NCBI GenBank assembly: GCA_965200955.1
Contig: OZ241742.1
Location: 4,125,795-4,189,794, forward strand
Direction: 5' to 3'
Length of the DNA: 64,000 nucleotides
Source of the DNA: Bin80 sp026708685
GTDB lineage: Bacteria; Bacteroidota; Rhodothermia; Rhodothermales; Bin80
The notes beneath the pieces were generated by a model that saw nothing but the letters and a program-made list of their open reading frames with translations, was not told where the DNA came from and did not search any database. Positions 57,601 through 64,000 of the stretch are shown here, piece after piece. Within the stretch, counting starts at the first letter, position 1. Each line of letters begins with the position of its first letter. The translations under genes and the position numbers were made by a program.

Positions 57601-57662
57601 TAATTGCTCCACTTCGCGTACAGTTAATTGCTCAAAAATTAATGAATTTTCTAACAACTTGA
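51669..57662 (+). CDS. Giant TPR protein with central PIN-like nuclease domain
   Basis: A 1,997-residue protein (an internal ATG at 51726, MSFKFFGKPYDEF, may be the true start). Residues ~95-165 form a coiled coil (KVFNEVSEVRGEIEENNKAF). Residues ~200-870 are TPR-like helical repeats (for example AVQFRAWALIGLRQTNEAID). A PIN-like domain appears to span ~918-1,260: LYMDLTAILTLGVLG with a first Asp, CYVPAGILEELHLEL with an acidic helix, WADDRFFTLF with paired Asp near 1,200, and AISKLYLFGYRGISPLF. Large TPR-PIN proteins linked to GreA/B-type or defence contexts are known. The last ~700 residues are helical and unassigned. A likely reading is an RNA-cutting effector with a large sensing scaffold. 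Confidence 0.72.
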   Translation: MIDLPTEFSSKITLFFLKKMSFKFFGKPYDEFKKEFHQAIDVAKAGFHEHFGNRYGDSSSTFIESESNQRKLFHSTSPRGKRLTISDLDLQGFDGNPPVPEEHAIVFLDAFYKAIDQTNSRALDRDLSIQKVFNEVSEVRGEIEENNKAFQFLDTKIDVLDHKVETALRDSTLPTSITDAILEQNLTELSNLITTGQLRNALDYATQYINSIDDALDAEINSRPHSEKILLTYRQRLLFAAASVASWQGDIKSGREYWRCAYHLGQIESKLHKQAVITLFNVRLIDELRNLMSQMDHNSDVYKKFAVPCLAYLEKDWHKVDKLLADAPRVDKILQRVHARLHIIDAGNVEAVQITSQLLDDTDSDVTLPVVNLIRAQLTLDLLTRIIREYTPLDYDRHPLINSLRSRLYLALDSTESNSNFRVHAIATLGITAELLRDKELEKRLLEEMDMLNDEIRSFASPLHDSGLTPEKFKLSEYKNHYDSITLTLIEAEFNQDSGLSEDIETKLYEALFTCMDKRLRKYVLLFLVQHLRRMNRDEEAQQLINSTPLRPADNWLVRVINLPPNQTPLDLIDEVDAFPLDVDVTEYIINYILSSMKYPPPEEQIPNDADQKIAETGLYWASRLMKLLPTSSSRLRYAWALYGTRKFEELLAFCNEIDPVYDREAVQFRAWALIGLRQTNEAIDCLILASQKFPESIYFLINAAKLLLTKNQPKKAINLLEPYVDAMDDSSRDAKILFYYAKAILYQEPSSSDSASRAFDLFASIYDELKGDPKIAQLAWHTAQASGRSEEARHFFESLISAIPIKLVETKDDFYDAIQIKNHGVFIEGGKEYLIKMYQEDQKRSAFLTQLLHAHALSYSDLFNHSSKRSWEIWAYWIKRFELRSNSTDKLTSEEYSILADLPSHGPEYEYFDQSDFKLYMDLTAILTLGVLGPNIALQILDALKKCYVPAGILEELHLELNRICGRLTLNNSNQYVRAAHFLQKQPDTIVKYSSDFEDLAPKDQNFGACRIDIGVAILYKGLYVTDIHKSAHVPDNRIISSKVLLRSLHEVGAVSSDQAFNATQKHPNTFDGWATERPEPIPEALIFDEYAILDWIDSGLSNALENRVKMGPWAWMCISEESLKHDALVLAHQRLKGITRVLQAAMDKNILIEIDVDSGFHQDDIKALNKDDLNIEKFWPCALKTIQTAQANEFQIWADDRFFTLFLRYGGPNNLGDSIRQTRAKFNDWEEIIPPISTLKILDQLVIQGHLSFRIAQDAISKLYLFGYRGISPLFLTYTVRQYPIPTNGQITPPFMKLLKAIKDIPRYFPESFNTLYGNREHFICKTTSEIVRHLIVRVWKSSEISENECCILSDALLEATEHVFEEVFNSHDSYVCDYQDALRFWPEIAYSLQTIPVVNQSFADRSFSSLKWLGKAVGSRSKQRNKILLLLEDNVLDSLKYALQAFEGSDAEYNLKQIVSTFTIGAFIPLTDDNFNTEVTQLMRRTVSMLGEFSEGGRATITFYQDPDRKGTPLMINEKDNEIEAFELIEHIISENISHYRYIWGTDLVFRYDRPVPEAWHNEGFPLDEKISVSARCSLFLLLWDSPRHMREPIINFLVRYLSVIDPVLAYKILHLKSNLLDENSDIVNESLVELGIELLRSGYFELHRNLAHAIHRFRHYDAETLHRFIGWIGEKEIETLWNHIDASHVWHFNALLAPIEHYYGRALLTDQFDDENKIIEFANQFSHFNSAQDRPDTDLTQLIRLIEDKAYLAENADDPFVSAWALRVILLILSKMDGDLNISINKRSMKASEWATNYIITSISPNLGHTSEIVTRMQLRRKLSSSLLLLSSYACSGKTHWEAYRQGEYPQAVWLTQSWLLSTKLQISLIAMHGSLENATQVAQKAVSDLTLNTNFTIPIRDSFDLQALTIDGEDIGSALTLTAMFKVKRLYPDTNNYTDWWTDEVRNSVEKLSTYDNKKGFLRDTQFTNSLGLIAPLRVQLIAQKLMNFLTT

Positions 57663-57699
57663 CTTCGTCGGTTTTAATCATATTGAGAATACACTTTCA

Positions 57700-57936
57700 T
57701 TGATTGAGAATATAATTGTTCTTGAAACAGTGGATTTAGAAGCTATGCTAATTCGTTCCCCGGCATTGGAGAGTCTATTATCGGAATGGGGGCAAGTGAA
57801 GAAAATTACACGGGCTGAAAAAGACATACGATCCATGCTAATTGAAGCCGCTGTATGGATAGGATGTCTGCGTTTATTTTCTCACCGCGGGGGGGCAATT
57901 GAAGTTCCAAGGTCTGAAATATCGAAAATTCATTGA
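57700..57936 (+). CDS. Small hypothetical protein after the TPR/PIN-like gene
   Basis: A 78-residue helical protein (TTG start at 57700; MIENIIVLETVDLEAML, ending SEISKIH). The stop lies 16 bp before the target duplication of MITE copy D. Its frame is open upstream into the end of the giant gene, so coupling is possible. No family recognised. Confidence 0.45.
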   Translation: MIENIIVLETVDLEAMLIRSPALESLLSEWGQVKKITRAEKDIRSMLIEAAVWIGCLRLFSHRGGAIEVPRSEISKIH

Positions 57937-57955
57937 CAGATAATCACTTACAATT

Positions 57956-58053
57956 GAGCCGTTTGCAAAACCTACCGGCCAATTCTAAAAGATGCACCAA
58001 GGGTGCTCTATGGTAATATTTCTGCTGAAACGCTGAGGTTTTGCAAAAGCCTC
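57956..58053. mobile_element. MITE copy D (98 bp) with AATT target duplication
   Basis: Left end GAGCCGTTTGCAAAACC, right end complement GAGGCTTTTGCAAAACC; flanked by AATT at 57952-57955 and 58054-58057. The next gene's frame is open back to this element, suggesting that the insertion may have cut off its 5' end. Confidence 0.9.
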
Positions 58054-58108
58054 AATTGATATTCAGACTCTTGTTCATCAAATCTTAAATCGTTCAGGAG
58101 GGCCCCGT

Positions 58109-58345
58109 ATGCCAATTCCTCAAGTTGTTGTAGATCTCAAAACCTTACGAGATACCATCATTGATGATTGGCTGGTATGTTATGGAAAGGACATGGTTGA
58201 AATTCTCACCGTCGCTCTGCGTCGCAAAATCGGATCTAAGCAGGCCCAGCACATCAACTCTGAAAAGATCAAGAGCGGTCTACGACTGTCATATCATTGG
58301 GATGATTTTAATAAAACACAGTTAGTCAAAGATTGTCGAGAATAG
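58109..58345 (+). CDS. Small hypothetical protein, possibly 5'-truncated by MITE D
   Basis: A 78-residue protein (MPIPQVVVDLKTLRDTIID) with an AGGAGG-like ribosome binding site at about 58096. The frame is open for a further ~18 codons with protein-like text (IDIQTLVHQILNRSGGPR) back into the edge of MITE D, so the native start may have been lost. No family recognised. Confidence 0.5.
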   Translation: MPIPQVVVDLKTLRDTIIDDWLVCYGKDMVEILTVALRRKIGSKQAQHINSEKIKSGLRLSYHWDDFNKTQLVKDCRE

Positions 58346-58542
58346 GAGTCGAGAAACGCCCCATATCTGATTTTGCATCAGGAAATGTCGAACTAACACA
58401 ATTTTCTGAAGAGGTTCTACCACCATTTGTATGAAACGCAAACGAAATTTTTTAATTTATCTTATCGGAACTGTATATATGTATATATGTTAAATTGTCT
58501 ATAATCTTTTGTATTATTCCATTCACTTACCATCATTGTTTA

Positions 58543-58759
58543 ATGTCGGATAAGATTTATCCTAACAAACCAAGCTTCACCCCCGAAGACCACGCTCGTC
58601 TTATTGGATTGTTGGAGGCACGTTTGGAGAAATTAAAGCAACGAGCATCTCATCCAAGTAATTACCCCAAGAAAAAAACTCGCCGTCTTCCTGACGAATT
58701 CTTTGATTTACACTATGGACCCGATGGGGTTAAACTTTCCCAACGCAAGTTTGTAAATT
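58543..58759 (+). pseudogene. N-terminal gene fragment cut by IS1634
   Basis: ATG 58543 opens MSDKIYPNKPSFTPEDHARL, then LLEARLEKLKQRASHP and RRLPDEFFDLHYGPDG, all protein-like, and then runs into the left end of the IS1634 element at 58760, where the frame loses sense. A possible continuation on the far side is at 60722. No family recognised. Confidence 0.55.
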
Positions 58760-60710
58760 GTAGTGGATTTTTTTCGCAACTTTGCTGTTCCTTTTTTTCA
58801 AGGATTCCCGCTTATAGTGCTATTTAGAGCAGTTTTTCTACATATCTGACTCTTCTTTTTGTGGGCGTTTTGCTTTCACTTTTTTTGCATTTTTGCCCAG
58901 TTTTAACCCCATTGCCTTAAACACTTTTCGTTGGAATGGTTTGAGGTTTGCATCTTGTTTGAGTAGGATGCAATGTGTTTTATTTTGCGGGAGCACGGTC
59001 GTCACGCGTGTCTGATGATTGAGTCGCACTTTGAGGGTTCCCCAGCTATCATGGATCTCGTGGATGTGCAGTTTACTACGAATCAAATGCACCATATGAA
59101 ACGCAAGAATAGATAACGATAAATGGGCCTCAACCCGCAACTTGTCACGGTGATAGATTGGACGTAATCCCAACTCTGATTTCATGGTACGAAAGGTCTG
59201 TTCAATCTCTCCTAATCGCCAATAAGTACGTGCAATGGTCTCACAGTCCCAGTCGGTATGACTCGTGCGTAGCACATAGCCCCCCGAAGCTTCGGTGCAC
59301 TCGTCGTAGGCCGACATCTTACGGATCTGAATCTTTTCCGCGTTTGGGCTCTCCTTTTTCTTAATCACCTTGACCTCATATTGATACGCGACCTTTTTGT
59401 ATTTCTGAGATAGCTTTCCTACTTTCTTTTCAATCACCTGACACTTTTTCGGACGCCCTTTCACAGAAAGCCCTTCATTGAGATACGCAATCGCTTTTTC
59501 AAATTCCGTCCGCTTTTTATCAAGGATCTGATCATTCTTGTACTGTTTGGTTTGACTATGCAAATACACACGTTGTTCGTGATTTTTCACCCCAAGCGTC
59601 CACGCCCGTACCTCTGTTTTCGTGGTCGTCTGAAACGTTTGATGCGGGGGCTCCACTGGCACCGTAGGAGTCTTGCTCCGCTCTACGCAAAGCCAGTCAA
59701 GTCCCTTCTGCTTTAGATACTCTAAATTCGCCTCAGAAGAGATGCCAGCATCCATAATGACCGTTAGATTCTCTGGATCAAGCTGATCCATCGCTTGCTC
59801 AAGTGTTTGAGGTTCGCTGGCGTTGCCAGGATAAATATTCGCCTTGCGAGGAAACCCAGACCCATCTAAAACCAGAGCTAATGTGACGAGCGGGCGATCG
59901 TTACGCTTTTCTTTACTGCGTCCATATCTGAGCAGAGGACCATGCTCGCTCCCCATGTAGAACGTATTGGTTAAATCATAAAAGATAATGCTATCGCCGA
60001 ACCCCAACAACTCTTGAGTCTTGCCAAAAAGATCATCCATAATGGTTTCATGATGGGTAAAGAGACGGTCGCCAACATTGTAGAGAGATTTCAGACTCGG
60101 GGCCTTCGCATTGAGTAATTCCAAAATACTGGAGCGTTCCATCATCCATTGATACGTCTGTAATTCACTACTAGGGGAGAGCATGCGACCGACGACTATT
60201 GCCAATGACCAGTGAACCTGATCTTGGGTAAACCCTAAGGTGAAGAGAATGTCTTCAAATCCCACGAGGTGCAGTGCTTTCAATGCCACCCGTTCTCCTC
60301 CGACGGTCCGCGTGTCCGTGTGCTCTATTTCATGGGTAATAATGGCATCCCGATCATCCCGAGGATCATGAATATCATAGCCCTGTGCTTCAAGCTTGAA
60401 AACAATCTCCTTAGCAGTATGCTCAAGGATTTTATCCTCAATCGGAAGAAGTGGATATCCCCGCAAATCCTCTTCAATCATTTGCGTGAGACGATCCCAT
60501 TGATCGGGGGGGATCTTGAAATTCTGACCAAGATTAAGGATCGTTCGTTGTTTGGGTTCGCCGTCAACGCGGTACGAGACAACCAAGGAAAAAGTCATGG
60601 CTGTTTTTCCCGATTTTAGGGAGCGGGGTTTGGCACGAATATACATGAAAATGGACTCCTGGGTATGCTTAAACGCATGGTTCAGGAAAAGTTCCAGAAA
60701 AATCCACTAC
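58760..60710 (-). mobile_element. IS1634-family insertion sequence
   Basis: Ends GTAGTGGATTTTT at 58760-58772 and its complement at 60698-60710 (13-bp inverted repeat). About 1.95 kb, with one intact transposase on the minus strand. A target duplication could not be matched with confidence. Confidence 0.85.
58838..60646 (-). CDS. IS1634-family transposase
   Basis: A 602-residue DDE transposase (MYIRAKPRSLKSGKTAMTFS). Catalytic Asp candidates lie in IIFYDLTNTFYMGS and LTVIMDAGISSEANL, and the catalytic Glu in TYWRLGEIEQTFRTMKSELG; other family blocks are RPLVTLALVLDGSGFP and AHLSLSILAFHMV. Length is normal for IS1634. The frame is intact, so the element may still be active. Confidence 0.95.
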   Translation of the reverse strand: MYIRAKPRSLKSGKTAMTFSLVVSYRVDGEPKQRTILNLGQNFKIPPDQWDRLTQMIEEDLRGYPLLPIEDKILEHTAKEIVFKLEAQGYDIHDPRDDRDAIITHEIEHTDTRTVGGERVALKALHLVGFEDILFTLGFTQDQVHWSLAIVVGRMLSPSSELQTYQWMMERSSILELLNAKAPSLKSLYNVGDRLFTHHETIMDDLFGKTQELLGFGDSIIFYDLTNTFYMGSEHGPLLRYGRSKEKRNDRPLVTLALVLDGSGFPRKANIYPGNASEPQTLEQAMDQLDPENLTVIMDAGISSEANLEYLKQKGLDWLCVERSKTPTVPVEPPHQTFQTTTKTEVRAWTLGVKNHEQRVYLHSQTKQYKNDQILDKKRTEFEKAIAYLNEGLSVKGRPKKCQVIEKKVGKLSQKYKKVAYQYEVKVIKKKESPNAEKIQIRKMSAYDECTEASGGYVLRTSHTDWDCETIARTYWRLGEIEQTFRTMKSELGLRPIYHRDKLRVEAHLSLSILAFHMVHLIRSKLHIHEIHDSWGTLKVRLNHQTRVTTVLPQNKTHCILLKQDANLKPFQRKVFKAMGLKLGKNAKKVKAKRPQKEESDM

Positions 60711-60721
60711 ATTAGGGGGTT

Positions 60722-60958
60722 TTGGCAAAAAAACCCCAAATAATCGCGAAAAAGCCTCAATATGGCGAAATTTTGAGAAAATTTGACGATTTATTCCCGA
60801 AAATCCATAAATTATTAGGGAATTTGAGTCGGAAATCGAAAACCCTTGCAAACTTGCGCCAACATAAAAATCCTTGGATTCATTTGTATGAAGCTTGGGA
60901 ACGAGTCGGTTCAGCTATGCGTAAGGCTATGGGTCAATCTGATATGAACATACGATGA
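60722..60958 (+). pseudogene. Possible C-terminal remainder of the IS1634-interrupted gene
   Basis: A 78-codon frame with a TTG start right after the IS1634 end. The text (FDDLFPKIHKLLGNLSRKSK, WIHLYEAWERVGSAM) is protein-like and basic. It ends in TGA overlapping the ATG of the DUF2335 gene (ATGA), which marks it as the upstream member of a coupled pair. It is probably the end of the gene starting at 58543, but the exact junction could not be rebuilt. Confidence 0.45.
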
Positions 60959-61413
60959 ATAGCCCCGAGGAATTCCCTGACGGTAGCCCAGAGCATGAAG
61001 AACGGACCAGTGGTGAACAAGAAATTCAGAATTGGATTTCTTCTGACGCATCGTCGGAGGCTCGTGAATTACTTCTACAAGTATTCACAGCAGAAAAAAT
61101 TACATCCTCCTACAGTGCCCCTCTTCCACCTGCGGAAGATTTTCGAAAATATGAACAAGTACATCCTGGGGCCGCCGACCGAATAATAGAAATAGCCGAG
61201 AGATCTTTAGAACTAGGAGCCGAAGAATTCAAAGTTTCCCGTAGACGTATAAACGCGTCAACTATCACTTCCGTAGGCACACTAACTTTATCTGGGCTTG
61301 GTATGTGGTTTGGGTTAGATCCATTGGTCATTGTTCCCTTAGGGCTTAGTGGGATTGCAGGTCTCCTTGTTCGTGATATATTGAGATTTTTTGGAAACCG
61401 TGATGATCAGTAA
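60955..61413 (+). CDS. DUF2335-family membrane protein
   Basis: A 152-residue protein. Residues ~55-90 carry the DUF2335 signature SAPLPPAEDFRKYEQVHPGA followed by ADRIIEIAERS. Residues ~105-140 form two closely spaced hydrophobic segments (VGTLTLSGLGMWFGL and LVIVPLGLSGIAGLLV). DUF2335 proteins are small predicted membrane proteins without a defined role, common in accessory islands. It overlaps the preceding frame by 4 bp (ATGA). Confidence 0.8.
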   Translation: MNSPEEFPDGSPEHEERTSGEQEIQNWISSDASSEARELLLQVFTAEKITSSYSAPLPPAEDFRKYEQVHPGAADRIIEIAERSLELGAEEFKVSRRRINASTITSVGTLTLSGLGMWFGLDPLVIVPLGLSGIAGLLVRDILRFFGNRDDQ

Positions 61414-61786
61414 GTCTTTCTGACATTAATACTCTATCCGTCGTGGCTTTTCCAAAACCTACTGATAGTTGTATAGCCTGAATTTCCGTGCGGCTTCTGT
61501 TTTCTTCTCAATCTCTTTACAGCGTATTAGAACGCATATATTTTGAGTAGAATCATTGTATTTATGAAATGATGAAGCAATATATTTTTTGTAAATATAT
61601 TTTACGCCTCATTGACATTCACATGAATCCCTCAAATCTCTCCAATTAAGCATAAAATAGTACGTATATGTCCTTTTTTGTCCATTTTCTGGATTTCTAT
61701 CCAAAATCATTTGTTTTTATGATACTTTGTACTCTTGCCATAAAGGTATTTAATTAATGGGTAATTACTATCAGTGTCAAGTGATA
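61414..61786. other. Intergenic stretch before the ISNCY-like element
   Basis: AT-rich. A weak MITE-end-like text (CTTTTCCAAAACC at about 61447) lies alone. No gene seen. Confidence 0.35.
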
Positions 61787-63834
61787 TATAGTGCCTGTCA
61801 GAAAATACCAAAATTTGGATAAAAAGTTCCCTCCAGTCCCTCTGGGTGCGTTTTTCCTCTCTGTTTTTTCGGCGAAGTTTTTTTGTCTTCTCTGTGGGGC
61901 GTTGGATTTCCAAGTTTCCACACTGCATCAAAAGTGTGCATAGAAGCCACTCAGGTGCATTTTTCGATGAAAAAAAAAAGTTTGATGGTTCTCGGAAAAT
62001 TCGAAACTTGGCAATATTTGACACGTTCAAGTGCTCATCTTCAGACATTTTTACACCTCTTGAACTCATGAGAAATATCTTTACACACCAGTTATCCTGG
62101 ACAGTGTCCTCATTGAGGACATTCAACTCAATCCAAGAAGTCGTGACCCTTTTATCGCGTTCCTCTTTGGTATTCAATTAACCTTGACCAATAACGCCGC
62201 ATCTAAAAAGCTGGCGGCGTTGTTGAAGACCCATAATCCTAAAGTCAGCAAACGTCATGGTCGCCCGGGTATGAACATCTGGGTTGTGATCTTTTTGGCG
62301 GCCCTCAAACAGGAGCTGAATTGCACCTATGATCGATTGGCTACCTTGGCGAATCAGATGGGAATTCTGCGTCTGATGATGGGACATGGTACGACGGATA
62401 AGAAGGTCTATACTGGTCAATCTCTTCATGACAATATCACCTTGGTGAGCGCTACCTTATTACAAAAACTGAATCAGTTGATTATTGAGGTGGGTCATCA
62501 GGTGGTCGGTCATCACATTGGCGATCTGCTCAAGTGTCATGCAGACAGCAAGGTATCTCTGACCCATGCAGCGTTCCCTACCGATCTGGCATTACTCTAG
62601 AAGTCGACCGCATGTTTGATTCAAACCTGTATTCGCATCACGTTTGAGTTTGAAGTCACTGGATGGAGACAGCAGAAATATCTCCTGCAAAAACTGAAAA
62701 AACTGTTTCAGCTTTCCCGCAAAGGTCGTCGGTCGGCCTACCGCCTCCAATGGGTCAAGAAGTTTCTGAACTACAGTAACCGGATGGGCGAGAAAGCCAA
62801 AAAGATGCTTGAAGAACTCTCCGAACAGGAGCAAGAGATCAGGGCCCGTTTGAACGGACAAGAAGCGTCTTCCGAAGATCAGGACAGGTTGGATAAGATT
62901 CAGCAAGCCAGACAGGACCTCTCGCTCTACTTGAATGATATGGCACTTTTTTCCGATCAGATCACCCGTCGGATCTTGGATGGTGAGAAGATCCCACAGG
63001 CGGAAAAGATCTATTCCATCTTCAAGCCCTTTACGTGCTGGATCGTCAAAGGAAAGGCGGGCATCTTGATGGAGTTAGGGGTTCCTGTAGCGATCATAGA
63101 AGATGAATATCAGTTTGTTCTGGGGTATGGAATTGAGTGGGAAGGAACCGATATTGATATGGCTGTTCCATTGGTGCAATCCATTGAGGCACAATATCCA
63201 CATCTGACCATGACGTGCTCGTTTGATCTGGGATTTTACAGCCCAGAAGTGCGCGAACAATTAGAGACGAAGACGAATTTGGTGGTCATTGGGATGTCGA
63301 AGAAGGGACGGTTGTCCAAGGAGGAAAAGGAGCGTCAGAATACAGAGGAATACAAGGAGGCCCGTCAGGGGCATTCACGGGTGGAGTCGTGCATGAATGT
63401 GCTGAACCATCGCGGAATGCGATTGATCCGAGAGGTGAGTAAAGAAGGATTTGAGCGGGTTGTGGCTTGCACGATCGTTGCAGTCAATATTCATCGGTTG
63501 GGAACCTTGATTCAACAGAAAGAACGCAAGCGACTCCGACGCAAAGAGAAGCGTGAAAAACGACTACGCCAAGCGGCGTAGATCAGCCCACACAGAGCGA
63601 AAGACGGAGCAGGACAACAACGCTCATTGAAGCGGATACCAGAGGTACATCAAGTCGATACGAATTCTTGTAATTTTGCTTTTGAAATGCATCATTACAA
63701 GGTTGCAGACTTTGAAAATTCGACCATTTGACGAAATTGTAACCTCCGAATGGGGAATGACTCAAAAATTTTGATCAGATTTTAGGTCACAAAGTTCAAA
63801 ATATCAAAAAATGGGCTTTTTCTGACGGGTGTAG
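61787..63834 (+). mobile_element. ISNCY-like insertion sequence, nearly complete
   Basis: The left end (TATAGTGCCTGTCAGAAAAT) and the complement of the right end (CTACACCCGTCAGAAAAAGC) share CC-x-GTCAGAAAA, an imperfect inverted repeat. The element is about 2.05 kb with a long leader and one broken transposase gene. An inverted 5' fragment of the same element lies at 4650-5370. The 23-bp tandem repeat starts directly at its right edge. Confidence 0.75.
62071..63581 (+). pseudogene. ISNCY-like transposase with one frameshift and one nonsense codon
   Basis: The N-terminus (MRNIFTHQLSW, 62071) goes out of phase near 62105, where the copy at 5.0 kb has one more base. The main frame then runs through HGRPGMNIWVVIFLAALKQE and FPTDLALL to a TAG at 62598-62600, where Trp (TGG) is expected from family texts of the type HxPTDxxLLW. 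It continues in the same phase through GEKIPQAEKIYSIFKPFTCW, a catalytic Asp in CSFDLGFYSPE and a Glu in HSRVESCMNVLNHRG. Two lesions make it inactive. Confidence 0.82.
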
Positions 63835-63895
63835 ATTCAGATTGATGTTGCCCACCTATTCAGATTGATGTTGCCCACCTAAGGTGGGTAAAAAG
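63835..63895. repeat. Two tandem 23-bp repeat units with a small hairpin
   Basis: Two perfect 23-bp units (63835-63857 and 63858-63880, each starting ATTCAGATTGATGTTGCCCA), then CCCACCTAAGGTGGG, a 7-bp palindrome. Same unit as at 3130-3170. No gene is visible in the rest of the window to 64000. Confidence 0.8.
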
Positions 63896-64000
63896 TGTTG
63901 TAGGAATTGAGTGCAGAATCCATCTCATAAGCATCTGTAGGATTTATTGTTGGAGCACAATGAACCGAGGATAATAATAGTCTATTTTTTTCACTAAACG

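Noticed and set aside
1..64000. CRISPR arrays, tRNA and rRNA genes
   Set aside because: No regularly spaced repeat-spacer pattern and no tRNA- or rRNA-like sequence was seen; the short tandem repeats at 3130 and 63835 have no spacers.

Overview
The window looks like an accessory 'defence island' from a member of the Bacteroidota/Rhodothermota/Balneolota group (FCB superphylum). The main evidence is two very large secreted proteins (24.1-35.5 kb) that end in a type IX secretion C-terminal domain with the NYPNPFNPST-type motif common in Rhodothermales/Balneolales. No rRNA, tRNA, ribosomal-protein or core metabolic gene is visible. Base composition is AT-rich except for the surface-protein genes and some insertion sequences. 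Species cannot be named from the sequence.

Layout. 0-3 kb: left-truncated Panacea antitoxin, a small membrane protein, a STAS-like DUF4325 gene behind the stump of a GHKL ATPase, and an ORF-less group II intron derivative. 3.1-5.4 kb: IS110 pseudogene next to an inverted fragment of an ISNCY-like element. 5.5-6.5 kb: Panacea antitoxin whose membrane-protein partner is broken by a 98-bp MITE. 6.7-8.1 kb: complete ISL3 element with an 8-bp target duplication. 8.4-9.0 kb: second, 5'-truncated group II intron copy. 9.2-17.6 kb: two GmrSD-like DUF262/HNH proteins, a two-gene module of unknown function (A1/B1), a KAP P-loop NTPase and a TerB-like protein. 18.1-19.5 kb: type II restriction-modification pair with a C9 tract ahead of the methyltransferase. 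19.7-24 kb: relic of a third surface protein, a third DUF262 protein, a DUF4238 protein and a hypothetical gene. 24.1-35.5 kb: two surface-protein paralogues whose 3' parts read as identical over about 2.4 kb. 36.3-48.6 kb: FRG-TPR protein, HSDR_N-like nuclease protein and its decayed copy, a decayed IS1595, a RES toxin-antitoxin pair (toxin dead), a serine-dehydrogenase-type protease, an abortive-infection gene cut by an IS4-family element, and a frameshifted GmrSD-like gene. 50.1-57.7 kb: second copy of the A/B module followed by a 1,997-aa TPR/PIN-like protein. 58-64 kb: small genes, IS1634, a DUF2335 protein and a nearly complete ISNCY-like element.

How the genes fit together. Nearly every recognisable non-transposase gene outside the surface-protein block belongs to families seen in antiviral defence or toxin-antitoxin loci, and many are broken by insertion, frameshift or nonsense mutation. 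The region reads as a defence island being remodelled by mobile DNA. The most interesting leads are the duplicated A/B module, linked in one copy to a giant TPR/PIN-like protein; a 97-98 bp MITE family with perfect 4-bp target duplications, one copy of which split a candidate Panacea-partner toxin exactly in frame; a possible poly-C phase switch on the restriction-modification locus; and probable gene conversion between the surface-protein paralogues.
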